Shown piece after piece: positions 1-8,300 of a DNA stretch of 64,000 nucleotides. The stretch is from Emcibacter sp. SYSU 3D8. Its GTDB lineage: Bacteria > Pseudomonadota > Alphaproteobacteria > SMXS01. The DNA lies in the NCBI RefSeq assembly GCF_039655875.1, contig NZ_JBBYXK010000001.1:930001-994000 (forward strand), read 5' to 3'. The notes under the pieces were generated by a model. It had not been told where the DNA came from and ran no database searches. It saw only the letters and a list, made by a program, of their open reading frames with translations. Each line of letters starts with the position of its first letter. Position 1 is the first letter of the stretch. Both the position numbers and the translations under genes were made by a program.

Positions 1-773
1 ATATCGAGCAGGTCGCGGCGCGCCTCAACTGGCCGTGCGTGCGCGTCAACCTCGACAGCCACATCAGCCGTATCGACCTGATCGGCAAGGACGCCATCGT
101 CCTGAAGGACGGCAAGCAGATCACCGAGTTTCGCGAGGGCATCCTGCCCTGGGCGATCCAGAACCCGGTGGCGCTGGTGTTCGACGAATACGACGCCGGC
201 CGCCCGGATGTGATGTTCGTGATCCAGCGCGTGCTGGAGGTCGAAGGCCGCCTGACGCTGCTCGACCAGAACAAGGTGATCCATCCGCACCCGTCGTTCC
301 GCCTGTTCTCGACCACCAATACGATCGGCCTCGGCGATACGACAGGCCTCTATCACGGCACGCAGCAGATCAACCAGGGCCAGATGGACCGCTGGAACAT
401 CGTCGCCACGCTGAATTATCTGTCCCACGAGGCCGAGGTCGGCATCGTGCTGGCCAAGTCGCCCGCCTACAACACCGCCGAAGGCCGCGATGTCATCAAC
501 CGCATGGTGCGTATCGCCGATCTGACCCGCGCCGGCTTCATGGCCGGCGACCTGTCGACGGTCATGTCGCCGCGGACGGTGATCACCTGGGCGCAGAACG
601 ACGAGATTTTCAAGGATCTCGCCTTCTCGTTCCGCGTCAGCTTCCTTAACAAATGCGACGAGCTGGAGCGCCCGCTGGTCGCCGAGTACTACCAACGGGT
701 GTTCGGCGTCGAACTGCCCGAGTCCGCCGTGGCCCAGGCCGCCGGCGCGGCCAAGAAGGTGGTCAACGCCTAA
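1..773 (+). CDS. cobS: Cobaltochelatase subunit CobS (5' end outside window)
   Basis: CobS is the AAA+ ATPase subunit of the aerobic (CobNST) cobaltochelatase, which inserts cobalt into hydrogenobyrinic acid a,c-diamide during cobalamin synthesis. The frame is open from base 3 to the TAA at 771-773, so the N-terminus and the Walker A region lie upstream of the window. Visible AAA+ hallmarks are a Walker B segment ([10 protein letters not shown]) and a sensor-like FSTTNTIG. The C-terminal tail reads normally for CobS. cobT follows after 9 bases, so the two are surely co-transcribed. The pair stands near rpmB, as in many alphaproteobacteria. The identification is confident; only the start is missing. 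Confidence 0.95.
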   Translation, partial: IEQVAARLNWPCVRVNLDSHISRIDLIGKDAIVLKDGKQITEFREGILPWAIQNPVALVFDEYDAGRPDVMFVIQRVLEVEGRLTLLDQNKVIHPHPSFRLFSTTNTIGLGDTTGLYHGTQQINQGQMDRWNIVATLNYLSHEAEVGIVLAKSPAYNTAEGRDVINRMVRIADLTRAGFMAGDLSTVMSPRTVITWAQNDEIFKDLAFSFRVSFLNKCDELERPLVAEYYQRVFGVELPESAVAQAAGAAKKVVNA

Positions 774-782
774 GGGGACCCA

Positions 783-2642
783 ATGGCCGCTCCAGAAAGC
801 CCCGTAGAACCGTTCAAGCGGGCCGTTGTCGGCGCGGCGCGGGCGATTTCCGAGGACCGCGAGCTGGAGCTGACCTTCAGCGCCCAGAATAGTCCCGGTC
901 CCGGCCGCCTGCCCACGCCGTCGCGCGACCTGACTGCGCGTGACGCAGCACTGGTGCGCGGCGCGGCCGACGCCCTCGCCCTGCGTATCAAACACCATGA
1001 CCGCGACGTGCACTCGACCCTGCTGCCTGTGGGCGGCACGGCGCGCGCCATTTTCGATGCCGCGGAACAGGCGCGCATCGAGGCGATCGGCGCCAAGACC
1101 ATGGACGGCGTCGCCATGAACCTCGAGGCGGCGCTGGTCGAGCGTTCGCGGATCAAGGGCTATGACCAGATCAGGACTACTGACGACGTGCCGCTTGCGG
1201 ACGTGGTCGGCTTCATGGTGCGCGAGCGGCTGACCGGCGCAACGCCGCCCGAAGGTGCGCGCGAGATGGTCGACCTGCTGCGTGCCATGATCGAGGTCAA
1301 GGCAGGCAAGGACCTGGACGAGCTTGACGGTTCGTTCGAGGACCAGAAGCGGTTCGCCCGCATCACCCGTCAGATCATCGCCGATCTGGACCTGGGCGAC
1401 GAGCTTGGCGAAGATCGGGAACAGGATGCCGAGGGCGAGGAGCAAACCGAGTCCCAGCAGATGCAGAAGGACGGAGAGGGCGACAACTCCGAGGATTCGA
1501 GCCCCGACGGCAAGTCCGTGTCCGACGTCGAGATGCGCGAGCAGCTGACCGACGATGAGTCGCTGGAAACGGTCACCATCGAGTCCGAACAGCAGACCGA
1601 CGGCGAGCAGGGCGACCAGGAAAACCAGGGCGAGGCGCCCTATCGTCCCGAACACGGCCGCAATGACAAGCGCGACCGCGCCTACACCACCTTTACCGAG
1701 GAATTCGACGAGGTCATCGCCGCCGAGGAACTGGCCGATCCCGAGGAGCTGCACCGCCTGCGCACCCAGCTGGACCGCCAGCTCGACGCGTTGCAGGGCG
1801 CCGTCGCCAAGCTGGCCAACCGGCTGCAACGCCGGCTGATGGCGCAACAGAATCGGTCGTGGGAGTTCGATATCGAGGAAGGCATGCTCGATACGTCCCG
1901 GCTCACCCGCATCATCATCGACCCGTATTACCCGTTGTCGTTCAAGCGGGAGAAGGACACCGATTTCCGCGATACGGTGGTGACGCTGCTGCTCGACAAT
2001 TCGGGCTCCATGCGTGGCCGGCCGATCACCATCGCAGCGATCTGCGCCGACATCCTGGCACGCACACTGGAGCGCTGCCACGTCAAGGTCGAGATCCTGG
2101 GCTTCACCACCCGCGCCTGGAAGGGCGGCCAGTCACGCGAGAAATGGCTGGCGAACGGCAAGCCCGCCAATCCGGGACGGCTCAACGATCTGCGCCACGT
2201 GGTCTACAAGAGCGCCGACGCGCCGTGGCGACGGGCACGCAAGAATCTGGGCCTGATGCTCAAGGAAGGCCTGCTGAAGGAAAATATCGATGGCGAGGCG
2301 CTGCTGTGGGCGCACAACCGTCTGGTCGCCCGCTCGGAAAATCGCCGTGTGCTGATGGTGATCTCGGACGGTGCGCCAGTCGACGACTGCACCCTGTCGG
2401 CCAATCCGGCCAACTATCTGGAGCAGCATCTGCGCCATGTGGTGAACTGGATCGAGACCAAGTCGCCGGTGGAGCTGATCGCCATCGGCATCGGCCACGA
2501 CGTGACCCGATATTACAAACGCGCCGTCACCATCACCGACGCCGAGCAGCTGGGCGGCGCGATGACCGACCAGCTCGCCTCGTTGTTCGAGGAAGACGGC
2601 AAGCGTCCCAGGGACAAGGCCAAGCGCCGGGCGGCGGCCTGA
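783..2642 (+). CDS. cobT: Cobaltochelatase subunit CobT
   Basis: CobT is the von Willebrand A subunit that assembles with CobS into the chaperone-like activator of the CobN cobaltochelatase. The 619-residue protein has an N-terminal helical domain, a strongly acidic Glu/Gln-rich middle (about residues 205-290) typical of CobT, and a C-terminal VWA domain. A MIDAS motif DNSGSMRG sits at about residue 404, and a second metal-site segment [10 protein letters not shown] lies near 525. It follows cobS by 9 bases with AAGGGGA just before the ATG. cobN is not in this window. Length and domain order are normal for the family. Confidence 0.95.
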   Translation: MAAPESPVEPFKRAVVGAARAISEDRELELTFSAQNSPGPGRLPTPSRDLTARDAALVRGAADALALRIKHHDRDVHSTLLPVGGTARAIFDAAEQARIEAIGAKTMDGVAMNLEAALVERSRIKGYDQIRTTDDVPLADVVGFMVRERLTGATPPEGAREMVDLLRAMIEVKAGKDLDELDGSFEDQKRFARITRQIIADLDLGDELGEDREQDAEGEEQTESQQMQKDGEGDNSEDSSPDGKSVSDVEMREQLTDDESLETVTIESEQQTDGEQGDQENQGEAPYRPEHGRNDKRDRAYTTFTEEFDEVIAAEELADPEELHRLRTQLDRQLDALQGAVAKLANRLQRRLMAQQNRSWEFDIEEGMLDTSRLTRIIIDPYYPLSFKREKDTDFRDTVVTLLLDNSGSMRGRPITIAAICADILARTLERCHVKVEILGFTTRAWKGGQSREKWLANGKPANPGRLNDLRHVVYKSADAPWRRARKNLGLMLKEGLLKENIDGEALLWAHNRLVARSENRRVLMVISDGAPVDDCTLSANPANYLEQHLRHVVNWIETKSPVELIAIGIGHDVTRYYKRAVTITDAEQLGGAMTDQLASLFEEDGKRPRDKAKRRAAA

Positions 2643-2659
2643 GCCGGCATTCAGCCGGC
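2643..2659. terminator. Weak hairpin between cobT and a convergent gene
   Basis: GCCGGC, loop ATTCA, GCCGGC starts right after the cobT stop and lies 13 bases beyond the end of the convergent NTF2-like gene. It could serve both genes. The stem is only six pairs and no T-run follows, so this is a tentative call. Confidence 0.3.
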
Positions 2660-2672
2660 CCAGGCCATCGAC

Positions 2673-3167
2673 CTATTTCTTGACCAGCCAGGGCAGCAGA
2701 TCGGTGTGGTGGCCGATCATTTTCCACTCGCCGTCTTCCTTGCGGAAAATGTTGGTGGCGCGCAGCTCGACCTTCTGGACTTCGCCATTGATCGTGTTCT
2801 CGCCAACCTCGTAGTTCGTGACTACGGCAATGTCCTCGCCATTGATGACATGCATATTCTTGATCTTGATTTCACCACCAAGCTTCAGGTCGGCCTGTTC
2901 CTTCCAGATCGGCAGGATATTGGCCCAGCCGGTGTGCATGCCGCCCGAGGGACCGACATAGACCACGTCGTCCTTGTGGGACCACACGGCCTCCATCGGG
3001 GCGAGCTCGCCGACGAACATCTGGTTCAGCGCGGCGTAGAATGCCTCGGTCGCCTTGCTGACGGAATCGGCCGACACCGGCGCAGGCGGCTCTTCGGCAC
3101 TTGCTACTCCCGGAGTAATGCCGATGGACAGCACACACAGAACGACAGCCAGATATTTGATACGCAT
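2673..3167 (-). CDS. Exported NTF2-like / SnoaL-like protein (DUF4440 type)
   Basis: This 164-residue protein has a clear signal peptide (about residues 1-24, ending ASA) followed by one NTF2/SnoaL-like domain. The pattern fits the family: an N-terminal helix (SVSKATEAFYAALNQMF), then WSHKDDVVYVGP, a central GWANI loop and a terminal sheet ending FRKEDGEWKMIGHHTD. Such proteins bind small hydrophobic ligands or act as isomerase-like enzymes, and the substrate cannot be predicted. It is convergent with cobT and separated by about 300 bases from its upstream neighbour. That gap holds a perfect 18-bp palindrome that may be its operator. Periplasmic location is inferred from the signal peptide. 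Confidence 0.75.
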   Translation of the reverse strand: MRIKYLAVVLCVLSIGITPGVASAEEPPAPVSADSVSKATEAFYAALNQMFVGELAPMEAVWSHKDDVVYVGPSGGMHTGWANILPIWKEQADLKLGGEIKIKNMHVINGEDIAVVTNYEVGENTINGEVQKVELRATNIFRKEDGEWKMIGHHTDLLPWLVKK

Positions 3168-3285
3168 GGTTTCCTCCCAAAAAAATAAGCCCGTTGCCCA
3201 ACAACGGCCCCCAAGAACACACTTATAATGCGGCTCATTTTGCCACCGACATCAATCCAACCCTCGGACAACATTCCAATGAGAA

Positions 3286-3303
3286 TAAAATCCCGGGATT
3301 TTA
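3286..3303. promoter_or_regulatory. Perfect 18-bp palindrome in a divergent intergenic region
   Basis: TAAAATCCCGGGATTTTA is a perfect palindrome. It lies about 120 bases upstream of the minus-strand NTF2-like gene and about 160 bases upstream of the plus-strand small secreted protein. The 294-base gap is more AT-rich than its surroundings. The symmetry suits a dimeric repressor, but no regulator gene is adjacent. Confidence 0.45.
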
Positions 3304-3461
3304 CTCCCCACCGGCCCAACGGTTCTGGATTTTTCGAGACTATCGCCGGGTCTGAAGATCGGCAAGCGCCGATGGCGCGCACCCGCGCCGGCCCAGTGGG
3401 CCGCCTCGCCCGTGCAGGCAATTCGCGCTATGGTCCCCGTTCAACCTTCGGAGGATGAAAT

Positions 3462-3749
3462 ATGGGGCACAGGCACTTGAAACTTGCAGGCGCAGGGCTG
3501 GCGCTGGCCGTTGCCATCGGCGCGGCGATGCTGTGGACACCGGGCAATGCCCAATCGCCAGGTTCGTCTGGCGCCGCGCTGGCGTTTTCAGGCGGCTGGA
3601 TCCCCGTCGGCATGAACACCACAGGCGATCCCGCCCTGCCCAGCGTCGCCTGGTTCTATAACCGCGACGACGGCCGGGTGGTGGTGTGCCGGCATGGCGC
3701 CGATGACGAGAAACCGGCTACCTGTTCGCCGGCCACGCGGCTTCCCTAG
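3462..3749 (+). CDS. Small secreted hypothetical protein
   Basis: A 95-residue protein with a clear N-terminal signal peptide (hydrophobic core ALAVAIGAAMLW, cleavage probably after GNA near residue 30). A short Gly/Ala-rich mature part follows, with two cysteines (VVVCRHG and ATCSP) that could form a disulfide. I recognise no family. The ATG is preceded by CGGAGGATGAA, a good ribosome-binding site. It ends six bases before the stop of the convergent dienelactone hydrolase. The signal peptide and the RBS make it a credible gene rather than a chance frame; function is unknown. Confidence 0.6.
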   Translation: MGHRHLKLAGAGLALAVAIGAAMLWTPGNAQSPGSSGAALAFSGGWIPVGMNTTGDPALPSVAWFYNRDDGRVVVCRHGADDEKPATCSPATRLP

Positions 3750-3755
3750 CATCGC

Positions 3756-4556
3756 CTAGCCCTTCGGGGCGAACAGCACCTCGCCGAGAAACGACGTGGT
3801 GCGCTCCCAGGCCAGCCTGGCATCCGCCTCGTCATAGCGCGCCGAGGTGGGGTTGGCGAAAGCGTGGTCGGCCTCATAGCGGTACACAATCGCGTCCTTG
3901 CCCGCCGCCGTCATGTTGGTCTCGAAACCGTTCACCATGGCCGGGTTGATGAAGGCATCCCGGCTGGCGAAATGCCCCAGTATCGGCCCGCGCAGTTTCT
4001 TCAGCCGCTCGACCGGCTGGTCCACCTTGCCATAATAGACAACGGTCGCGTCGGTGCCGGCCTCGATACCGGTTTCCATGGACCAGCCGCCCCCGAAGCA
4101 CCAGCCGACGGATCCGACACGCCCGGTGGACTGCTTGTGCGCCGCCAGCCAGCGGGCCCAGCTCACCAGCGTGTCTGTCGCCTCATCGGGCTTCACCTGG
4201 CTCATATAGCCGCTGGCCTCTTTCTGGGTGCTGCCCACCTTCCCGCCGTAGAGATCGATGGCCAAGGCCAGGAAGCCTAGCTTGGAGAACTCCACGGCCA
4301 TGGACCTGATGTAGTCGTTCAGCCCCCAGAACTCGTGAATCACGATCAAGGCCGGCGCGGGCGTCACAGCCGGGACAGCGAGACTCGCCGTCACCTGCTT
4401 GCCCAGCACATGGGTCTTTAGTGTCTGCTGGGCGGTTGTCGCGGCAGCCATCCCGGCCAGCGCGGGATTGGCGAGCACCGCGGCAAGCGGCAAAGCCGCC
4501 GCGGTCTTCAGCAGGTCGCGGCGGCTCGGCCGGCCGTCCAACTGGTCTGATCCCAT
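3756..4556 (-). CDS. Tat-exported dienelactone hydrolase family protein
   Basis: An alpha/beta hydrolase of the dienelactone hydrolase family, 266 residues. The N-terminus carries a twin-arginine signal (SRRDLLKTAAALPLAAVLA), so the enzyme is probably folded and cofactor-free in the periplasm. The Cys-Asp-His triad of the family is visible: Cys in GWCFGGG (about residue 158), Asp in ASRDAFIN and His in EADHAFAN. A Glu in IHEFWGLND matches the conserved Glu that tunes the cysteine. The ATG at 4556 is chosen because GGGAAGGAGC lies just upstream. The reading frame runs further upstream without a signal peptide or a good RBS. The natural substrate is unknown; lactones or esters are likely. Confidence 0.85.
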   Translation of the reverse strand: MGSDQLDGRPSRRDLLKTAAALPLAAVLANPALAGMAAATTAQQTLKTHVLGKQVTASLAVPAVTPAPALIVIHEFWGLNDYIRSMAVEFSKLGFLALAIDLYGGKVGSTQKEASGYMSQVKPDEATDTLVSWARWLAAHKQSTGRVGSVGWCFGGGWSMETGIEAGTDATVVYYGKVDQPVERLKKLRGPILGHFASRDAFINPAMVNGFETNMTAAGKDAIVYRYEADHAFANPTSARYDEADARLAWERTTSFLGEVLFAPKG

Positions 4557-4641
4557 TTGAAGCTCCTTCCCTTTTCCCCCAGCCGCCCCATAATAGCCGC
4601 CGCTTGGTACAGGCCACAAACGAGACATTCCCTTGATCCCG

Positions 4642-5655
4642 ATGCGACACCTGATCCTGGGTGCAGCCGTGGCTGCGGCATGCGCCGCCGCCCCCGCCGC
4701 CGCCAAGGAAGCCAGGACAAGAAAGCCCGAGGTTCTGGTCGAGCAGCTCATTCTCAACCCGGACAACATGGCCGAAACACGGGTGGGCCGGCTGACCTGG
4801 CTGAACGGCGTCCGGCTGTGGTCCAAGCACTGGTTGTTCGGCGGATTTTCGAGCCTGGACATCAGCCCCGACGGCAGCCGGCTGCTGACTGCCAGCGACC
4901 GCGGCACGTGGTGGACGGCGAGCCTGAAGCTCAAGGACGGCATCCCCGAGGCGATCGGCGCCAACGCGCTGATCGACATGCCCGACGCCCAGGGCCAGAC
5001 GCTGGCCGAGAGCGATCAGGATTCCGAGGGCATGGCCACAAGTGCCACCGGCACGGTATATGTGTCGTTTGAGCGCCACCACAGGATCGTGCGCTATACC
5101 GCGCCGGATCCCGCCGACATCACCTCGCTCAGGCGCGCGCCGCCGGAAACCCTGCCCTCGCCGCCCGATCTGGCGCACGCGCCGAACAATGCCGGCCTCG
5201 AAGCCTTGGCCCTGATGGCGGATGGCACATTGTTCGCCCTGACCGAAAGCTATCAGGCGGAACCGGGCTATAACCGCGGCTGGCTGGTGCGGGATCAGAA
5301 CTGGGCGCCGTTCGAGTACAAACGCACCGAGCCCTATGACGTGACCGACGCCAAGCAACTGCCCGACGGCGACATGCTGGTGCTGGAACGCCGGTTCAGC
5401 ATGCTGGGGGGATTGGGCGCGCGGCTGTGCGTCATATCCGGCGCCACCATCAAGCCCGGCGCCAGACTGGAGTGCCGGACGGTGGCCGAGTTGCAACCGC
5501 CCCAGCCCATCGACAACATGGAGGGCCTGGCGGTGCGTCAGAACGAGAAGGGCGAGACCATCGTCTATCTGATTTCGGACGACAACTTCTCACGCCTGCA
5601 GCGCACCGTGCTGCTGGTATTCCGGCTGGAGCCCGAGGCGGCAACCGGCCATTAG
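4642..5655 (+). CDS. Exported esterase-like activity of phytase family protein
   Basis: About 337 residues with a signal peptide (MRHLILGAAVAAACAAAPAAA) and a beta-propeller-like body. It matches the pattern of the esterase-like-activity-of-phytase domain (Pfam PF13449): FSSLDISPDGSRLLTASDRG near the start, DSEGMATS and GLEALALMADG repeats in the middle, and DNMEGLAV with YLISDDNFSRLQRTVLLVF at the end. The family name comes from weak phosphatase/esterase activity, and its real role is not settled. In alphaproteobacteria it commonly sits between cobST and rpmB, as here. ATG at 4642 is preferred; an in-frame TTG at 4633 is possible. Periplasmic location is inferred. Confidence 0.8.
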   Translation: MRHLILGAAVAAACAAAPAAAKEARTRKPEVLVEQLILNPDNMAETRVGRLTWLNGVRLWSKHWLFGGFSSLDISPDGSRLLTASDRGTWWTASLKLKDGIPEAIGANALIDMPDAQGQTLAESDQDSEGMATSATGTVYVSFERHHRIVRYTAPDPADITSLRRAPPETLPSPPDLAHAPNNAGLEALALMADGTLFALTESYQAEPGYNRGWLVRDQNWAPFEYKRTEPYDVTDAKQLPDGDMLVLERRFSMLGGLGARLCVISGATIKPGARLECRTVAELQPPQPIDNMEGLAVRQNEKGETIVYLISDDNFSRLQRTVLLVFRLEPEAATGH

Positions 5656-5670
5656 GGGCGCCTGAACGAA

Positions 5671-5702
5671 ATCGGGGCCCGCGTTCGCACGCGGACCCCG
5701 AT
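5671..5702. terminator. Long hairpin between the phytase-like gene and rpmB
   Basis: Two 14-base arms (ATCGGGGCCCGCGT and ACGCGGACCCCGAT) pair with a single mismatch around a TCGC loop. The hairpin starts 15 bases after the phytase-like gene and lies 25 bases beyond rpmB, so it can terminate both convergent transcripts. Neither side has a long T-run. Confidence 0.75.
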
Positions 5703-5727
5703 AAATCTTGGCCGAGAAACGAAAGAC

Positions 5728-6018
5728 CTAGGCGGTTTCTTCCAGCTTCTTGCGCAGGCGGCGCTTCAGCAGCTGCGCGCCAGCCGACAATTCGTCAACT
5801 TTCGCCTTCAGCAGAAACGAATCCAGGCCGCCGCGATGCTCGACGGTGCGCAGGGCGTTAGCCGAGATGCGCAGGCGAACGGTTTCGTTCAGTGCGTCGC
5901 TGATCAGCGAAACATTGCGCAGGTTCGGCAGGAACCGGCGACGGCTCCTGTTGTTGGCGTGGCTGACGTTGTTACCCGTCTGAACGCCCTTACCGGTCAA
6001 TTCGCAAACTCGCGACAT
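5728..6018 (-). CDS. rpmB: 50S ribosomal protein L28
   Basis: L28 is a basic protein of the large ribosomal subunit. The 96-residue sequence starts [23 protein letters not shown] and has the conserved [13 protein letters not shown] core. The C-terminal extension after residue 75 ([12 protein letters not shown]) is common in alphaproteobacterial L28. It is transcribed alone and ends at the strong hairpin 5671-5702. Length and sequence are normal. Confidence 0.97.
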   Translation of the reverse strand: MSRVCELTGKGVQTGNNVSHANNRSRRRFLPNLRNVSLISDALNETVRLRISANALRTVEHRGGLDSFLLKAKVDELSAGAQLLKRRLRKKLEETA

Positions 6019-6125
6019 CGGTCAATCCTCTAGAAACGATTGCGGCACACATCCGCGCGCCGGGTCAGGGCGTGGTGTATAGGACAGGCATGGGATGGCG
6101 TCAAGGCGGGAAAACCCCGAAATCC

Positions 6126-7124
6126 TCAATCGGATTCGTGCCGGAAACGCTTGAGCAGCTTGTCGGCGGCGGCGCCCGGCGTGATCTTGCCCGCCGCCAC
6201 ATCGGCCTCGTATTTGTGCACCTTGGCGGCGATGGCCGGCTCGGCCTTGAAGGCCTCGATCAGGCCCTCGCGAATCTCGTTCCACATCCAGGCCCGGGCC
6301 TGGTCGGCGCGGCTGGCTTCCAGCTCGCCGGTCTCCAGCATGACGGTCTCGAAATTGGTGACCGCGTCCCACACCTCGCCGATGCCCTTGTTGGTCAGCG
6401 CCGAGGTGAGCAGCACATGCGGCTTCCAGTTGGCGCTGCGCGGGCGCATCAGGTGGAGCGCCGAGATCAGCTGGGACTGCGCCAGTTTGGCGGGCTGCTC
6501 CAGCGCGCCATCGGCCTTGTTGACCACGATCAGGTCGGCCAGTTCCATGATGCCGCGCTTGATGCCCTGCAGGTCGTCGCCGCCGCCGGGCGACTGCAGC
6601 AGCACGAACATGTCGACCATGTCGGCGACCGCTGTCTCGGACTGGCCCACGCCGACGGTTTCAATCAGCACCACGTCGAAACCGGCTGCTTCCACCAGCA
6701 GCATGGCCTCGCGGGTCCGGCGGGCGACGCCGCCCAGGGTGACGCCGGCGGGCGACGGCCGGATGAACGCGTCGGGATCTCGCGACAACTCTTCCATGCG
6801 GGTCTTGTCACCCAGGATGGAGCCGCCTGAGCGGGCCGAGGACGGGTCAACCGCCAGCACGGCCACCTTGTGTCCCAGTCCGGTCACATGCTTGCCCAGC
6901 GCCTCGATGAAAGTCGATTTGCCGACACCGGGCGCACCCGACAGGCCAAGGCGGATGGCCTTGCCGGTATCCGGCATGACGGCGTCGAGCAGTTTCTGCG
7001 CTTCGTGACGATGGTCGGCGCGAGTCGATTCAACCAGCGTGATGGCCCGGGCCAGTGCCCGGCGCTCGCCGGCGCGGAGTTTGTCCAGAAGGTCATGGGC
7101 TTTCATGACCAGTGTGGATGCCAT
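6126..7124 (-). CDS. meaB: Methylmalonyl-CoA mutase-associated GTPase MeaB
   Basis: A G3E-family P-loop GTPase that protects and gates adenosylcobalamin loading of methylmalonyl-CoA mutase. The 332-residue protein shows Walker [10 protein letters not shown] at about 62-70, the [18 protein letters not shown] segment, the switch region ETVGVGQSE and the base-recognition motif NKAD. No mutase gene is nearby. However, it lies a few kilobases from the cobalamin genes cobST, which supply its partner's cofactor. The C-terminal dimerisation arm is present. It stands alone between rpmB and the sulfide module. Confidence 0.93.
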   Translation of the reverse strand: MASTLVMKAHDLLDKLRAGERRALARAITLVESTRADHRHEAQKLLDAVMPDTGKAIRLGLSGAPGVGKSTFIEALGKHVTGLGHKVAVLAVDPSSARSGGSILGDKTRMEELSRDPDAFIRPSPAGVTLGGVARRTREAMLLVEAAGFDVVLIETVGVGQSETAVADMVDMFVLLQSPGGGDDLQGIKRGIMELADLIVVNKADGALEQPAKLAQSQLISALHLMRPRSANWKPHVLLTSALTNKGIGEVWDAVTNFETVMLETGELEASRADQARAWMWNEIREGLIEAFKAEPAIAAKVHKYEADVAAGKITPGAAADKLLKRFRHESD

Positions 7125-7157
7125 GATCGGGCGGGGATGAAAAGGGTATAATCGCGC

Positions 7158-7553
7158 TCAGCCGACCCGCGCAAAGGCTGCCGATCCGGCCGGCGTCGCC
7201 TCCGCCGTATCGTCGCCGGCGGCAGGCTGCAGCGCCTCCATCGCAGCGGCGACGTCGTCGCCACCCATGATCGCTTCCAGCGCCCGGACGCACAGGCGAA
7301 CGCGGTCGCCGGCGAGGTCGTAATAGACCTGCTTGGCTTCGCGGCGGCTCCTGACCAGTTCGGCCTGGCGGAGTCCGGCCAGTTGCTGGCTAAGCGCGGG
7401 CTGCCCGATGCCGGTCAGCGAATCGATGTCACCGACCGTGCGCTCGCCGCGCAACAGGCATGACAGGATCATCAGCCGCTGCGTCTGCGCGTAGACCTTC
7501 AGCGTGTTTGCCGCCGCCTCTGCCCGGTCGCGGTCCTGGTACAGCGCCGTCAT
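7158..7553 (-). CDS. ArsR-family winged-helix repressor, BigR/SqrR-like
   Basis: A 131-residue ArsR-type regulator. The helix-turn-helix GIGQPALSQQLAGLRQAELVR and the wing RREAKQVYYDL match the BigR/SqrR subgroup that senses persulfide and represses sulfide-oxidation genes. That role fits its neighbours: a persulfide dioxygenase and SQR are divergent. Cys32 sits where BigR has its first sensing cysteine (helix 2). The second cysteine here is Cys88 in RLCVRAL, about one helix length before the usual position, where Gly is found instead. The ATG overlaps the peroxiredoxin stop as ATGA, so the two are coupled. A C-terminal Ala-rich tail follows residue 105. Confidence 0.85.
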   Translation of the reverse strand: MTALYQDRDRAEAAANTLKVYAQTQRLMILSCLLRGERTVGDIDSLTGIGQPALSQQLAGLRQAELVRSRREAKQVYYDLAGDRVRLCVRALEAIMGGDDVAAAMEALQPAAGDDTAEATPAGSAAFARVG

Positions 7554-8191
7554 GCTTCCTCCGCCAACCGGCAGAACCAGTCCTTCGAACCATCCCCGGC
7601 GGCCAGGCTGGTCGCAGGCGGCAGCAACACCGGCTGTCCGGGTTGCCATCCTTCCGGGGTCAGGACCCGATCGCCCTCGGCCCGCTGCAGCGCCGCGACC
7701 ATGCGCAGCATCTCGGCGACCGAACGCCCGACATTATGAGGGTACCAGGTCAACGCCCGGATGATGCCGCCCGGATCGATGAAGTAGCTGGCGCGGATGG
7801 AGGCGGAATCTCGGGCATTTTCGTCGACCATGCCATAGGCCCGCGCGACCGCCATGCTCGGATCCTCCACCACGGGGAACGGCACCGTTACGCCGAACAG
7901 GTCGCGGATCGCACGGGTCCAGGCAAGGTGGGAATACAGGCTGTCCACCGAAAGCCCGAGAAGATCGCAATCCAGCGCCAGAAACTGTTCCCTGGCGTTG
8001 GCGAGCGCGACGAACTCGGTGGTGCACACCGGCGTGAAGTCGGCGGGGTGCGAAAAGAATACCAGCCAGCGCCCCTGGTAATCCGAGAGAGTGACGTCGC
8101 CCATGGTTGTGCGGGCGCTAAAACCGGGTGCGGCCATCCCGATTCGCAGCGGGCCGGCCTGCTCGCTCATGGTGTGTTTGTGCTCGTCCAT
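7550..8191 (-). CDS. 1-Cys type peroxiredoxin (Prx6/AhpC-TSA family)
   Basis: A thiol peroxidase of about 213 residues. The peroxidatic Cys56 lies in the motif DFTPVCTTEF, and the Prx6-type C-terminal dimerisation domain (PHNVGRSVAEMLRMVAALQ) is present. Further cysteines at FLALDCD and near the end (WFCRLAEEA) could be resolving residues. It reduces peroxides and, by inference from context, could also handle persulfides. The start at 8191 is chosen for GGAG five bases upstream; ATG at 8206 is in frame. It is the first gene of a two-gene unit with the BigR-like repressor and is divergent from the persulfide dioxygenase gene. Confidence 0.88.
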   Translation of the reverse strand: MDEHKHTMSEQAGPLRIGMAAPGFSARTTMGDVTLSDYQGRWLVFFSHPADFTPVCTTEFVALANAREQFLALDCDLLGLSVDSLYSHLAWTRAIRDLFGVTVPFPVVEDPSMAVARAYGMVDENARDSASIRASYFIDPGGIIRALTWYPHNVGRSVAEMLRMVAALQRAEGDRVLTPEGWQPGQPVLLPPATSLAAGDGSKDWFCRLAEEA

Positions 8192-8233
8192 CGGTGCTCC
8201 GTTCATCTCGGCCTGTCTGCGACAGCCACCACC

Positions 8234-8276
8234 TTGACATAACTCTATTTCATAGTTACATATATACTGTAATTAT
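8234..8276 (+). promoter_or_regulatory. Promoter and operator of the sulfide module
   Basis: The 109-base divergent gap is strikingly AT-rich for this genome. A TTGACA at 8234-8239 stands 17 bases before TACATA at 8257-8262, a plausible sigma-70 pair for the persulfide dioxygenase gene. Overlapping the -10 is an inverted repeat at 8252-8276: ATAGTTACA, 7-base spacer, TGTAATTAT (8 of 9 pairs match). It fits the AT-rich palindromes bound by BigR-type repressors and is well placed to block both promoters. Confidence 0.7.
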
Positions 8277-8300
8277 TGGAATCATCAAGGCAGATCAACC

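Noticed and set aside
3223-3228. TATAAT as a promoter -10 in the gap before the small secreted protein
   Set aside because: No credible -35 lies 16-18 bases upstream and it is more than 230 bases from the gene.
4183-5496. Antisense frame of over 430 codons across the phytase-like gene
   Set aside because: Composition is that of a reverse-frame shadow in GC-rich DNA, and it runs into the dienelactone hydrolase gene.
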